Positions 6,943 through 16,316 of a DNA stretch of 47,877 nt are shown one piece after another (positions within the stretch are counted from its first letter, which is position 1; every line of letters starts with the position of its first letter). Where the stretch lies: positions 1 to 47,877 of the forward strand of contig JAPKZO010000033.1 of assembly GCA_026393755.1 (NCBI GenBank), in the 5' to 3' direction. The position numbers and the translations under genes are program-made. Under the pieces are notes generated by a model that was not told the origin of the DNA, searched no databases, and worked only from the letters and a program-made list of their open reading frames with translations. The DNA comes from Acidobacteriota bacterium (GTDB taxonomy: Bacteria > Acidobacteriota > Vicinamibacteria > Vicinamibacterales > JAKQTR01).

Positions 6943-8640
6943 TCACGCTTGTCGCACCGGCTGTGGTTCGGTCAGACTCAACAGCGTCCCCACCACCACG
7001 ACGACGACGGCGCCGACCACGTTGTGCCAGAGGAAGGCGATTGTCGTGAAGTTCGCCACCGCGGCCACCGCCGCCATGCCGGCGATCAGGCCCCAGAAGG
7101 CACCGCGGCTGGTCGCCCGCCTGATCCCGATCGCGAGGATGAACACGCCGAGCAGCGAACCGTAGAAGAACGATCCGAACCGGTTGACCACTTCGATCAG
7201 CGATCCCAGACTCGCGGCGTAGATCGCCACCGTACACGCCACCAGGCCCCAGAATCCCGTTGCCAGCTTCGACACCAGCAGATAGTGCGCATCGGGCGCG
7301 GTCTTCCTGATGTGCCGGCGGTACACGTCAATCACCGTGGCTGTCGCGAGCGCGTTCATCTCGCCGGCGCTCGCGGACATGGCCGCCGCGAAGATGGCCG
7401 CGATAATCAGCCCGACCAGGCCGACAGGCAGTCTCGTCGTGACGAACGTCGGAAACACGTAGTTGACGTCGTTGTACTTGGCGTCACCGGTCACGTCTTT
7501 CACCAGCGCGGCTGCCTTGGCCCGCGTGTCCTTCACCCGCGCTTCCGACGCGACGAACGCGCGGCTGGCCTCGTCGGCGCGCGCTCGATCACCGCTCCGC
7601 TCCCCCTCGGCCAGCGACATCGCCGCCTGCCGCCGCACATTGAAGGCGGCCGTAAAATCCTGGTCGAGCTGCGCATATTCCGCCGCCCGGGGGCTGGCCG
7701 CGACCTTCGCCTTGAAGACCGGATTGAAGAGCATCGGCGGCTGGTTGAACAGGTAGAAGACGAAGACCAGCACGCCCACCATCAGAATGAGCGCCTGCAA
7801 CGGGATCTTGACGTAGGCGCTGATCATCAGCGAACTGCGCGCCTCGTCCACGGACTTCGCCGTCAGGTACCGCTGAACCTGGCTCTGGTCGCACCCGAAG
7901 TACGACAGCATCAGGAACAAGCCGGCAATCGTGCCCGACCAGAAGGTGTACTGCTCGTGGAGCGTGAACGAGAAATCGATCGTGCGCAGCCGGCCCACCG
8001 AACCGGCGATGTGCATGGCTTCGCCGAGCGACACGTCGTGCGGCAGCCCGATGATGAGGGCCACCACGGCCGCCAGCACCCCCGAGATCACCACGACCAT
8101 CTGCTTGACGTCGGTCCACGCCACGGCCTGCACGCCGCCGAACATGGTGTAGAGGGCGGTCGGCACGCCAATGGCGAGCACGGTCAGGTACAGGTTCCAC
8201 CCGAGCACGATCGAGAGGATCACGGCGGGCGCCGAGATGATGACGCCGGTGGACATGCTCCGCGACGCCAGAAACAACAGGCTCGCCAGGGCGCGTGTTT
8301 TCGCGTCGAATCGCCGCTCGAGGTACTCGTAAGCCGTGTAGACGTGCGCCCGATAGAAAAACGGCACGATCGTGACCGACAGGATGATCATCGCAATCGG
8401 CAGCCCGAAGTAGAACTGCACGAAGCGCATCCCGTCGGCGTACGCCTGGCCCGTCGTCCCAACCAGCGTGATGGCGCTCATCTGGGTGGCCATCACCGAC
8501 AGCCCGGCGGCCCACCACGGCAGGCTGCGGTTGGCCAGAAAGTAGCCTTCCACCTGATCCGCCGATTTCGTCCGCTTCAGGCCGTCGTAGACGATCCAGA
8601 GAAGGTAAGCGGCGATGATGGCCCAGTCGATGGCGCTCAT
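6943..8640 (-). CDS. sodium:solute symporter (SSS family)
   Basis: A 565-residue inner-membrane protein with about 13 hydrophobic segments and the SSS core: [20 protein letters not shown] near residues 38-57, LERRFD (107-112), the [15 protein letters not shown] signature at 248-262, and [20 protein letters not shown] near 417-437, the likely Na+-site helix. It should import a small organic solute with Na+; the solute cannot be named. Residues about 303-398 form a hydrophilic, alanine/arginine-rich insert between two membrane segments, absent from short members such as PutP but seen in SSS proteins of this kind from related bacteria. ATG 8640 overlaps the stop of a 47-residue membrane peptide gene (ATGA), implying coupled translation. 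An in-frame start 30 bases upstream is less likely. Confidence 0.92.
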   Translation of the reverse strand: MSAIDWAIIAAYLLWIVYDGLKRTKSADQVEGYFLANRSLPWWAAGLSVMATQMSAITLVGTTGQAYADGMRFVQFYFGLPIAMIILSVTIVPFFYRAHVYTAYEYLERRFDAKTRALASLLFLASRSMSTGVIISAPAVILSIVLGWNLYLTVLAIGVPTALYTMFGGVQAVAWTDVKQMVVVISGVLAAVVALIIGLPHDVSLGEAMHIAGSVGRLRTIDFSFTLHEQYTFWSGTIAGLFLMLSYFGCDQSQVQRYLTAKSVDEARSSLMISAYVKIPLQALILMVGVLVFVFYLFNQPPMLFNPVFKAKVAASPRAAEYAQLDQDFTAAFNVRRQAAMSLAEGERSGDRARADEASRAFVASEARVKDTRAKAAALVKDVTGDAKYNDVNYVFPTFVTTRLPVGLVGLIIAAIFAAAMSASAGEMNALATATVIDVYRRHIRKTAPDAHYLLVSKLATGFWGLVACTVAIYAASLGSLIEVVNRFGSFFYGSLLGVFILAIGIRRATSRGAFWGLIAGMAAVAAVANFTTIAFLWHNVVGAVVVVVVGTLLSLTEPQPVRQA

Positions 8641-8780
8641 AAGCTGCCGAAGTAGCGCCCGAACGCCCACAACGCGAGGACGACCACGAGCTCAACAAGG
8701 GCGACGGCGAGGTACGTCCGCCAGCGATCGGCTTCGCCGGCATGTGGCGTCTTGCCGAGGTCTTCGCGAGTGGTGGTCAC
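8637..8780 (-). CDS. 47-residue single-pass membrane peptide, coupled to the symporter
   Basis: The frame starts at GTG 8780 and encodes [20 protein letters not shown], then [20 protein letters not shown] and GRYFGSL, 47 residues. The segment at about 23-40 is a clear membrane helix preceded by a charged, polar N-terminus. The stop overlaps the symporter ATG as ATGA, the usual sign of translational coupling, and GGAG lies nine bases before the GTG. Small subunits of this shape precede some SSS transporters, so an accessory or assembly role is likely; the function is inferred from context only. It is below common gene-length cut-offs and easily missed. Confidence 0.72.
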   Translation of the reverse strand: MTTTREDLGKTPHAGEADRWRTYLAVALVELVVVLALWAFGRYFGSL

Positions 8781-8893
8781 GGGTGGGTGCTCCGCTGCTG
8801 CCGCAATTCGGAATTGGAGCCGTCAGTTTATCAGAAGCGTCCGGCCCGGCCGGATCGCGCGCCCCGAATCCGGCGCGGCGCCGCGCAGCACGG

Positions 8894-8923
8894 TTGACGC
8901 CGGACCGGCCGACTTCCTATAGT
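8894..8923 (+). promoter_or_regulatory. sigma70-type promoter of the PIG-L gene
   Basis: TTGACG at 8894-8899 and TATAGT at 8918-8923 are separated by 18 bases. Transcription would begin near 8930, about 20 bases before the chosen ATG. It is the best -35/-10 pair in the window. Confidence 0.6.
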
Positions 8924-8950
8924 CGAAAGCACACTGTCAGGAACATGACC

Positions 8951-11695
8951 ATGAGACGTCTTCTGCTTGCTGGGCTCGTCATCGGAGCCATCGCACTTGC
9001 CGGCCTCACCGCACGTGACGCGAACGTGCACGCGCAGAGCCGGCAGCTTTCGATTGTGAGCGCCGACAGCGGACACGTCGCGCTCGGTCTGGCGATCCGG
9101 CGCCTTGGGGTCTCCGGCACGTTCATGCAGACGGCCGCGCACCCGGATGACGAACACAACCAGTTGCACGCGCTGCTGGCGCGGGGGATGGGCCTGCGAT
9201 CGATCATCGTGCAGACCACGCGCGGCGCGGGCGGCCAGAACGAGATCGGGCCGGAGCTCTTTCAGGACATGGCGGTGCTCCGCACGGCGGAACTGCTGGC
9301 GGCGCATCGGCTCGACGGCGCGGAGCAGTGGTTTACGCGGGCGATTGACTACGGCTACTCCTTCAGCCCGGACGAGATCTATGCGAAGTGGGGACGGCGC
9401 GAAGTCGTCGCCGACTTTGTGCGCCTGATTCGCACGTTGCGTCCCGACGTGGTCGTGACGATGAACATCCAGGGTCGCGGCGGCGATCGTGCGCACGAAG
9501 CGACGGCGGTCCTGACCAGGGAGGCGTTCCGCGCGGCTGCCGATCCAACGCAGTTCCCAGAGCAGATCGCGGAGGGTCTGCGCCCGTGGCAGGCGAAGAA
9601 GTTGTACTTCAGCGGCGCGGGTGGCCCACCTCCGGGAGCGTCAGTCACGCCGCCGGCCGTTCGGCTGGCCTCAGTGAACGCGGGCGTCTACGATCAGCTT
9701 CTCGGTCGCACGTACACAGAGATCGGCGCGGATGCTCGCAGCAGCCACAAGTGCCAGGGCATGGGTCAGTTGTCTCCTCTTCCCGGCGGGGGCGGGGGCG
9801 GACGCGGCGCCGGCCCGGGCCGCTACCAGTTGGTCGACTCGACAATCCCAGGACAAACCGACAAGGACGAGACCTCTCTCTTCGACGGGATCGACACGAC
9901 GCTCGCTGGTCTCGCGCAATACGCCGGGCCGATCCCGCCAGACGCGCTCAAGAACGGGCTGGCGGCCATTGCCGATCAGGCGCGGATCGCCCGAACGGCA
10001 TTTGACGGCGGCAATGACGCCGCCGCGGCCGCTCCCATCGTGGCGGGACTGTCGGCGCTGCGGGAACTCCGGGCGCAACTCGCGTCGATGGGCCTGAGCG
10101 ATACGGCGCGGTACGAAATCGATCTGCGTCTGGCGATCAAGGAACAGGACTACCAGGCCGCGGCGCTGGCCGCATACGGCGTCAGTTTCGAAGCCCTCGC
10201 CGATGACGGGCTCGTCGTTGGCGGGCAGCCGGTCAAGATCTCGCTGGTCGCCGCCAATCGCGGCGCGTCCGATATCACCGTCGCCGACGTGATGGTCACG
10301 GGATTTGACGGTCGCGCGGCCTGCAACGCCGGCCCGGTCAAGATCAACACGGCGTACACCTGCACCGCCGATGTTCAGATCCCGAAGACGGCAAGGCTGA
10401 CGGCGCCGTACTGGACGGACCAGTACTGGACCGCGCAGCCCCAGAAAGCCGCGCTCGACATCTACGAACCAGATGTGCCGTTTGGCGCACCCTTCCGGCC
10501 GACTCCATTCCGCGCGGTATTCCGGCTGAAGCTCGGCGGCGCCGATGTGACCAGGGATGTGCCGGTCCAGTACCGTTACGCCAGGGACGTCTTCGTCGGC
10601 GAGAAGCGAATCGAACTCAACGTCGTGCCCGCTTTCTCCGTGAAGATGACCCCGGCAACCGCCGTGGTCCCAACGACCTCTGGCGCTGCCGCGAAGCCGG
10701 CGACACGCGAGATCCACGTCTCAGTGACCAATGGCACCAAAAGGGCGGCGCAGGCCACGGTCGCGCTCGAGGTTCCACCAGGGTGGCAGGTCGCTCCCGC
10801 ACAGGCACCGCTCAATTTCTCCGCCGAAGACGAATCGCTCACCGTTCGCTTTGCCGTGACGGTTCCAGCCGGCATCAAGCCAGGTGACTACAAGATGCAG
10901 GGCCTGGTCACGTCGGCGGCGACTGGTTCCGATCGGTTCCTCAGCGGCTATCAGGAAATTGACTACCCTCACATCGAGCGCCGCCAGGTGATCAAGCCCG
11001 CCGTCACCTCACTCAAGGTGATGAACGTCCGGGTCGCGCCCAATCTCCGCGTCGGGTACATCATGGGTGTCGGCGATCAGGTGCCGCCCGCGTTGGAGCA
11101 GCTCGGGGCCAGGCTGGACTTTATCGAACCCGACGATCTGGCGTGGGGCGACTTGAGTCGGTACGACGTCATCATGACGGGCGTGCGCGCCTACGAACGC
11201 CGGAAGGACCTTCGCGCCTACAACCGCCGCCTGCTCGATTTCGCCGAGCGCGGCGGGACGGTCATCGTCCAGTACAACAAGATGGAATTCAATCAGGCCC
11301 AGTACGGCCCCTTCCCTGCCCGCGTAAGCTCAGCCCGGGTCACTGACGAGAATGCACCGGTGACGGTGCTCGTGCCGAACCACCCGGTGTTCACCTTTCC
11401 GAACACGATCGGCGACCGCACGTGGCAGGGCTGGGTGCAGGAGCGCGGTCTGTATTTCCTTGGCGAGAAGGACGCGAAGTACGTGGACCTCGTGCAGATG
11501 GAGGATCCGTTCCCCGACAATCCGGGCATCAAACGCGGCGCGCTGGTCGAAGCGCGAACCGGGAAGGGCCGGTGGCTCTATGTTGGTCTCGGCCTGTGGC
11601 GCGAGGTGCCGGCTGGAGTCGAGGGCGCCTATCAACTGCTGGCGAACCTGATCAGCCTCCCGAGAGCGCCGGAGAAAGCTGGGGCCCCGAAGTAA
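8951..11695 (+). CDS. exported PIG-L-family deacetylase with C-terminal beta and amidotransferase-like domains
   Basis: A 914-residue exported protein. A signal peptide spans about 1-29 (MRRLLLAGLVIGAIALAGLT, then a cut near VHAQ). The PIG-L/LmbE zinc deacetylase domain covers about 55-330: His64-Pro-Asp66-Asp67 in AAHPDDEHN, TTRGAGGQNEIG at 89-100, and His182 in GDRAHEATA as probable third zinc ligand. Two beta-rich regions follow, the second (about 560-660) resembling the NEW3 domain of glycoside hydrolases. The end (about 690-900) resembles the class I glutamine-amidotransferase-like fold without a clear Cys nucleophile. PIG-L enzymes remove N-acetyl groups from N-acetylglucosaminyl compounds; the substrate here is unknown. 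The ATG at 8951 has AGGA eight bases before it; the ATG at 8945 is too close to it. Confidence 0.85.
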   Translation: MRRLLLAGLVIGAIALAGLTARDANVHAQSRQLSIVSADSGHVALGLAIRRLGVSGTFMQTAAHPDDEHNQLHALLARGMGLRSIIVQTTRGAGGQNEIGPELFQDMAVLRTAELLAAHRLDGAEQWFTRAIDYGYSFSPDEIYAKWGRREVVADFVRLIRTLRPDVVVTMNIQGRGGDRAHEATAVLTREAFRAAADPTQFPEQIAEGLRPWQAKKLYFSGAGGPPPGASVTPPAVRLASVNAGVYDQLLGRTYTEIGADARSSHKCQGMGQLSPLPGGGGGGRGAGPGRYQLVDSTIPGQTDKDETSLFDGIDTTLAGLAQYAGPIPPDALKNGLAAIADQARIARTAFDGGNDAAAAAPIVAGLSALRELRAQLASMGLSDTARYEIDLRLAIKEQDYQAAALAAYGVSFEALADDGLVVGGQPVKISLVAANRGASDITVADVMVTGFDGRAACNAGPVKINTAYTCTADVQIPKTARLTAPYWTDQYWTAQPQKAALDIYEPDVPFGAPFRPTPFRAVFRLKLGGADVTRDVPVQYRYARDVFVGEKRIELNVVPAFSVKMTPATAVVPTTSGAAAKPATREIHVSVTNGTKRAAQATVALEVPPGWQVAPAQAPLNFSAEDESLTVRFAVTVPAGIKPGDYKMQGLVTSAATGSDRFLSGYQEIDYPHIERRQVIKPAVTSLKVMNVRVAPNLRVGYIMGVGDQVPPALEQLGARLDFIEPDDLAWGDLSRYDVIMTGVRAYERRKDLRAYNRRLLDFAERGGTVIVQYNKMEFNQAQYGPFPARVSSARVTDENAPVTVLVPNHPVFTFPNTIGDRTWQGWVQERGLYFLGEKDAKYVDLVQMEDPFPDNPGIKRGALVEARTGKGRWLYVGLGLWREVPAGVEGAYQLLANLISLPRAPEKAGAPK

Positions 11696-11740
11696 CAGCC
11701 CTGGTTCCGTCATTCCGGCGCCCGCCGAAATCTTCGTGAC

Positions 11741-11760
11741 GGGCGCGATGAATCGCGCCC
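11741..11760. repeat. GGGCGCGAT/ATCGCGCCC hairpin, copy 1
   Basis: A 9-bp perfect stem with a two-base loop, sharing its whole core with the hairpin at 45116-45145. It is directly preceded by CGTCATTCCGGCG...GTGACG (11708-11741), which resembles the ends of the larger repeat at 37094-37200 and may be a shrunken copy. The 144-base gap between the PIG-L gene and the P-type ATPase gene holds nothing else obvious. The hairpin may end PIG-L transcription. Confidence 0.65.
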
Positions 11761-11839
11761 CTACGGCCGCCCCATCGGGATCGCAATTCCCTGGCCCCGG
11801 GTGCGCCGTTGCTTGCGCCGGACGTGTGATGGGTGAACA

Positions 11840-14659
11840 ATGGGCCAGAAGTCCATGCCGGCCCAAACCCGCCCGAAACACCCTGACTCCCCTGATCTGC
11901 CGGCACCGGGCAACTGGCACACGCGATCGGCCGCCGACGTCTTGACCGCTCTTCACACCACCGCAGAGGCCGGGTTGTCTTCGGATGCCGTCGCGCGCCT
12001 GGCCGGTGAGCACGGACCAAACGAATTAACGGAGCGTGATCGCAAGAGCGCCTGGCGGATGCTGTGGGAGCAACTGTCCTCGACGATCGTCGCGCTCTTG
12101 ATCGCGGCAGCCATCGTGTCGGCCGCGCTCGGCGACCTCAAGGACGCGATCGCGATCGCCATCATCGTCGTCCTCAATAGTGTGCTTGGTCTGTTCCACG
12201 AACATCGCGCCGAACGCGCCATGGCCATGCTCAAGCGCCTGGCCGTCCCCATCGTCAAGGTGCGCCGGGACAGCCGCGTGCAGGAAGTCCCTTCCCGCGA
12301 TCTCGTGCCGGGCGACATCGTGCTGCTGGAGGCTGGCAACCTCGTGCCCGCCGACTGCAGGGTGCTCGAAAGCGCCAACCTCCGCCTGCAGGAAGCGGCG
12401 CTCACAGGGGAGAGCGAGCCGGTCGAAAAATCCCACGACGCGCTGGCCGGTCCGGATCTGCCCATCGGCGATCGCCTCAACATGGTCTACATGGGCACAA
12501 GCGTCGCCTATGGCCGCGGTGTCGTGGTGGTTGCCGAGACCGGCATGCGGACTGAACTCGGGCGCATCGCCGATCTGATTCAGTCCGTCGATCGCGAGCC
12601 CACGCCGCTTCAGCGGCGCCTCGACCAGCTTGGGCGGGTGCTGGCGGGGCTGGCGGTCGCACTGGTCGGCGTCATCTTCGCGAGCGGCCTGCTCCGCGGT
12701 GAACCATTGGAGCTTATGTTCCTCACGGCTGTGAGCATGGCCGTAGCGGCCGTGCCCGAAGGGCTCCCGGCCGTCGTGACGATCGCCCTGGCGCTCGGAG
12801 CGCAGCGGATGCTGAAGCGCAAGGTGGTCATCCGCAAACTGCTCGCGGTCGAAACGCTCGGATCCGTGACGGTCATCTGCTCGGACAAGACCGGCACGCT
12901 CACCGAGAACCGGATGACCGTTACGGTGCTCGACGTGGCGGGGCGGCGGCTCGACGTCGCCGAGACACTGCATGGCGCGGCACCGGCCGGTGACCTCGAA
13001 CCCGGACGCGCGGCGGTGCCTGACGACGACAGCGGGCTGACCGTGCTGCTGACGGGCGCAGCGCTCTGCAACGACGCGGTGCTCGTGCCACAAGCCGATC
13101 AGCCTGCGCACTTCCACACGATTGGCGACCCCACGGAGGGCGCGCTGGTCGTGGCGGCCGCCCGCTTCCGCCTCGGCAAACCCCAACTGGACCTGTTGTT
13201 TCCGCGAGTAGCCGAGGCACCGTTCAGCTCTGACCGCAAGCGGATGACAACGATTCACGAGATGCCGCAAACACCGGCTGGCGCGGCTCCGGGTCTGGAA
13301 CCCTTATGGTCCTGCGGCCATGTCCTGGCCCCGCGCCGCTGGATTGCCTTTACTAAAGGCGCCGTCGAGCCGCTGCTGCAGGTGTCCTCGTCCATCTGGG
13401 TGAACAGCGAGGTCCGGCCGATTGACGAGGGATGGCGAGCCCGGGTGATGCGCGGACACGACGCGCTGGCGCACGACGGCATGCGGATGCTCGGCGTCGC
13501 GTTTCGCATCCTGACCGAGCCGGCGGTGGACGATCCGTCGAGTGCGGAACGGGACCTCGTGTTCGTTGGCCTCGCGGGAATGAACGATCCGCCGCGGCCT
13601 GAGGTCAAGGACGCCGTCGCCACGTGCCGGCTGGCCGGCATCCGGCCCGTCATGATCACGGGCGATCATCCGTTGACGGCCAGGTACATCGCCGCCCAGC
13701 TCGGCATCGACGGCCACGATGCGGTGGTCGTCACGGGACAGGATCTGGCGCGCCTGAGCGACGACGAGCTTCAGACCATCGTCGGCGAGACGACGGTGTT
13801 TGCCCGGGTTTCACCCGAGCACAAGCTGCGGATTGTGCAGGCGCTGCAGGCGCAGGGCGAGGTGGTGGCCATGACGGGCGATGGCGTCAACGACGCGCCC
13901 GCGCTCCGGCGTGCTGACATTGGCGTGGCGATGGGCATCACGGGCACGGAGGTGTCGAAGGAAGCGGCCGACATGGTGTTGAGCGACGACAACTTCGCGA
14001 CGATTGTTTCGGCGGTCGAAGAAGGCCGCGTCATCTACGACAACATTCGGAAGTTTATCAAGTACCTGCTGACCAGCAACACCGGCGAACTGTGGGTGAT
14101 GCTGCTCGCGCCGCTGCTGGGCATGCCACTGCCGCTGCTGCCGCTGCAAATCCTCTGGATCAACCTCGTCACCGACGGCCTGCCCGCACTCGCGCTGAGC
14201 GTCGAACCGGCGGAGGCGCACACGATGCGCCGGGCGCCGGTGTCGCCCACCGAGAACATCCTGGGGCGCGGGCTGCTGTGGCAGATTGCCTGGGGCGGGC
14301 TCGTCGTGGGCCTCACGCCGCTCGCCATGGGTTACTACTTCTTCTCCATCGGCGACTCGGGATGGCAGACGATGGTGTTCACGACGTTGACGCTGTCGCA
14401 GTTGGCGTACGTGCTGGCCGTGCGATCAAGCCGCGACTCCTTCTTCCGCATTGGCGCGCTGACCAACACGCCGCTGGCGCTGACCGTGGTCTTCACGTTC
14501 ATGCTGCAGGTGATGGTGACCTACGTGCCGTTCTGGCAGGACCTGCTGAAGACGCACCCGCTCACCCCTGGCGATCTGGGCGTCAGCCTGGCGGTCGCCA
14601 CGCTTCCGTTCTGGGCCGAGGAACTCTATAAGTGGATCCGGCGCCGCCGCCTCAGGTAA
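11840..14659 (+). CDS. P-type cation ATPase, SERCA-like (P2A), probable Ca2+ exporter
   Basis: A 939-residue inner-membrane pump that couples ATP hydrolysis to cation export. Domains in order are the N-terminal cation-ATPase domain, two membrane helices, the actuator with TGES (189-192), M3-M4 with PEGLP (306-310), the phosphorylation domain with DKTGTLT (Asp349), a nucleotide domain with [16 protein letters not shown], the hinge [10 protein letters not shown] (680-689), and six C-terminal helices. Ion-site residues match [15 protein letters not shown] in M4, SNTGEL in M5, [12 protein letters not shown] in M6. This points to Ca2+, though Mn2+ or Na+ relatives exist. The start ATG 11840 has only a weak ribosome binding site; residues 1-25 are variable. 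It converges on the ammonia-lyase gene with a shared hairpin between. Confidence 0.93.
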   Translation: MGQKSMPAQTRPKHPDSPDLPAPGNWHTRSAADVLTALHTTAEAGLSSDAVARLAGEHGPNELTERDRKSAWRMLWEQLSSTIVALLIAAAIVSAALGDLKDAIAIAIIVVLNSVLGLFHEHRAERAMAMLKRLAVPIVKVRRDSRVQEVPSRDLVPGDIVLLEAGNLVPADCRVLESANLRLQEAALTGESEPVEKSHDALAGPDLPIGDRLNMVYMGTSVAYGRGVVVVAETGMRTELGRIADLIQSVDREPTPLQRRLDQLGRVLAGLAVALVGVIFASGLLRGEPLELMFLTAVSMAVAAVPEGLPAVVTIALALGAQRMLKRKVVIRKLLAVETLGSVTVICSDKTGTLTENRMTVTVLDVAGRRLDVAETLHGAAPAGDLEPGRAAVPDDDSGLTVLLTGAALCNDAVLVPQADQPAHFHTIGDPTEGALVVAAARFRLGKPQLDLLFPRVAEAPFSSDRKRMTTIHEMPQTPAGAAPGLEPLWSCGHVLAPRRWIAFTKGAVEPLLQVSSSIWVNSEVRPIDEGWRARVMRGHDALAHDGMRMLGVAFRILTEPAVDDPSSAERDLVFVGLAGMNDPPRPEVKDAVATCRLAGIRPVMITGDHPLTARYIAAQLGIDGHDAVVVTGQDLARLSDDELQTIVGETTVFARVSPEHKLRIVQALQAQGEVVAMTGDGVNDAPALRRADIGVAMGITGTEVSKEAADMVLSDDNFATIVSAVEEGRVIYDNIRKFIKYLLTSNTGELWVMLLAPLLGMPLPLLPLQILWINLVTDGLPALALSVEPAEAHTMRRAPVSPTENILGRGLLWQIAWGGLVVGLTPLAMGYYFFSIGDSGWQTMVFTTLTLSQLAYVLAVRSSRDSFFRIGALTNTPLALTVVFTFMLQVMVTYVPFWQDLLKTHPLTPGDLGVSLAVATLPFWAEELYKWIRRRRLR

Positions 14660-14664
14660 CCGAG

Positions 14665-14687
14665 GACATGGGGCCTGGCCCCATGTC
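14665..14687. terminator. hairpin between convergent genes (P-ATPase and ammonia-lyase)
   Basis: Perfect 11-bp arms GACATGGGGCC and GGCCCCATGTC with a one-base loop fill the whole 30-base gap between two stop codons. The position suggests a bidirectional terminator, although there is no T tract on either side. Confidence 0.6.
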
Positions 14688-14689
14688 TG

Positions 14690-16210
14690 CTAGTCGAACG
14701 CGCCGACGGCGGCTTCGACCCCCGTCAGTAATTCGCCCGACTGCACGAGCGCCTTCATCGCGTTGTGATCGTTGAAGAGCGGCCGGTCCACCTCGAGATG
14801 CGCCACGTGCCGGCGGATGATCTCCCGCGCGGTCTGCGTGCCCTTGCCGGGCGTGAACGTGCGGAAGTCGAGGGCCTGGGCGGCCGCCATCAGCTCGATC
14901 CCGAGCACGCCGTACGCGTTGTCGAGAATCTGGCCGTTCTTGAGGGCGGTGTTCATCCCCATCGAGACGAAGTCTTCCTGATCGGCCGCCGCCGGGATTG
15001 ACTGGATTGAGGCTGGCGCCGATAGAATGCGCTGTTCGACAATCAGGTGGTCGGCTGTGTACTGGCTGAGCATCAGGCCCGAGTAGAAGCCGGGTTCGTG
15101 GGCGAGAAAGGCCGGCAGGCCCTGGGATAGCGCAGGATTGGTCAGCCGGTTGAGGCGCCGCTCCGACAGCACCGACACCATGGTGATCGCGATGCCGGCC
15201 ATGTCCATCGGCAGCGCAACGGGCGAACCCTGAAAATTGGCGCCCGTCAGCGTCAGGCGCTGCTCCGGGATGAAGACGGGGTTGTCGCCGACCCCGTTCA
15301 ATTCGATCTCCACCTGCGAGCGCGCAAACGCGACCGCGTCGCGGGCCGCACCCAACACCTGCGGCGTCGACCGCATCGAGTAGGCATCCTGGACCTTGGT
15401 CTTCATTCTTCCCGTCGCCAGGTCGGATCCTTCGACCATCCGCAGGATGTTCCGCGCCGAGGCCACCGCACCCTTGAATCCGCGGAGTTCGTGAAGCGTC
15501 GCGTTGTACGGCTTGAGATTGCCCAGCAGCGCTTCGATCGACATCGCCGCCGCAATCTCGGCCTGCCGGATCCAGCGCTGCATGTCGTGGATATGGATCG
15601 CGGACATCGCGGTCAAGAGGTTCGAGCCATTGATGGTGGCCAGTCCGTCCCGCGCGTGCAGGCCGGGCACCGGGACTCCCGCACGCCGCATCGCGTCCGC
15701 ACCAGGCAGGCGTTCGCCCTGGTAGAACGCCTCGCCTTCGCCCATCAGGAGGAGCGCCGCCTGGGCCATCGGCGCGAGATCGCCGCAGGCGCCCACCGAG
15801 CCCTTCTGGCAGACCACCGGCGTCACGCCCCTGTTGAGCATCTCGACCAGCGTGAGGGTAATTTCCGGCCGGCACCCGGAGTTGCCGTGTGCGTGCACGT
15901 TGATGCGCCCGGCCAGCGCCGCCCGCACGTGTTCGATCGGGGCCGGATCGCCGATGCCCGCCGCGTGGTTGTAGACGAGATACCGCTGGAACTCCTTCAC
16001 TTGATCGTCGTTCAGCACCTTCTCCGAGAACTCGCCGATCCCCGTGTTGGTCCCATACATGATCTCGCGGGCAGCCAGTTTCTCCTCGAGCATGGCGCGG
16101 CACACCGTGATCCGTTCGCGCGCGGCTGGGGCCAACTGAACAGGGTCTCCCCGTCTGGCAATGCCGACCAGTTTCTCAATCGTCAGATTCGATCCGTCGA
16201 GCACAACCAT
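14690..16210 (-). CDS. hutH: histidine ammonia-lyase-like MIO enzyme with Ala-Cys-Gly triad
   Basis: A 506-residue protein covering the whole aromatic amino acid ammonia-lyase family. HutH removes ammonia from histidine to give urocanate, using a cofactor (MIO) formed by cyclisation of Ala-Ser-Gly. Conserved parts are Tyr52 in MYGTNTGIG, His82 in YNHAAGIG, KVQDAYSMRSTPQVLG at 272-287, GDNPVF near 308-313 and QEDFVSMG at 411-418. Differences from typical HutH are the triad Ala141-Cys142-Gly143 (GSVGACGDLAPMA), Phe414 where His is usual (QEDH), and NFQG at 325-328 where HutH usually has NFH. The Cys codon is TGC at 15785-15787. AGGAG precedes the ATG. No hutU, hutI or hutC is nearby. Family is certain; histidine as substrate is probable only. 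Confidence 0.8.
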   Translation of the reverse strand: MVVLDGSNLTIEKLVGIARRGDPVQLAPAARERITVCRAMLEEKLAAREIMYGTNTGIGEFSEKVLNDDQVKEFQRYLVYNHAAGIGDPAPIEHVRAALAGRINVHAHGNSGCRPEITLTLVEMLNRGVTPVVCQKGSVGACGDLAPMAQAALLLMGEGEAFYQGERLPGADAMRRAGVPVPGLHARDGLATINGSNLLTAMSAIHIHDMQRWIRQAEIAAAMSIEALLGNLKPYNATLHELRGFKGAVASARNILRMVEGSDLATGRMKTKVQDAYSMRSTPQVLGAARDAVAFARSQVEIELNGVGDNPVFIPEQRLTLTGANFQGSPVALPMDMAGIAITMVSVLSERRLNRLTNPALSQGLPAFLAHEPGFYSGLMLSQYTADHLIVEQRILSAPASIQSIPAAADQEDFVSMGMNTALKNGQILDNAYGVLGIELMAAAQALDFRTFTPGKGTQTAREIIRRHVAHLEVDRPLFNDHNAMKALVQSGELLTGVEAAVGAFD

Positions 16211-16316
16211 GAATGCCGTCTCCTTCGTCGATTGCCCTTCGGCCGTTCCGGTCGATGATCGATCCCGGCCGCCCTCGAGGACACATCAGATGGTACGTCG
16301 CCTGCGCGCGACGCGT

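Noticed and set aside
6949-8655. 568-codon plus-strand frame opposite the symporter
   Set aside because: His/Arg-rich shadow of a membrane protein; the minus strand encodes a clear SSS transporter.
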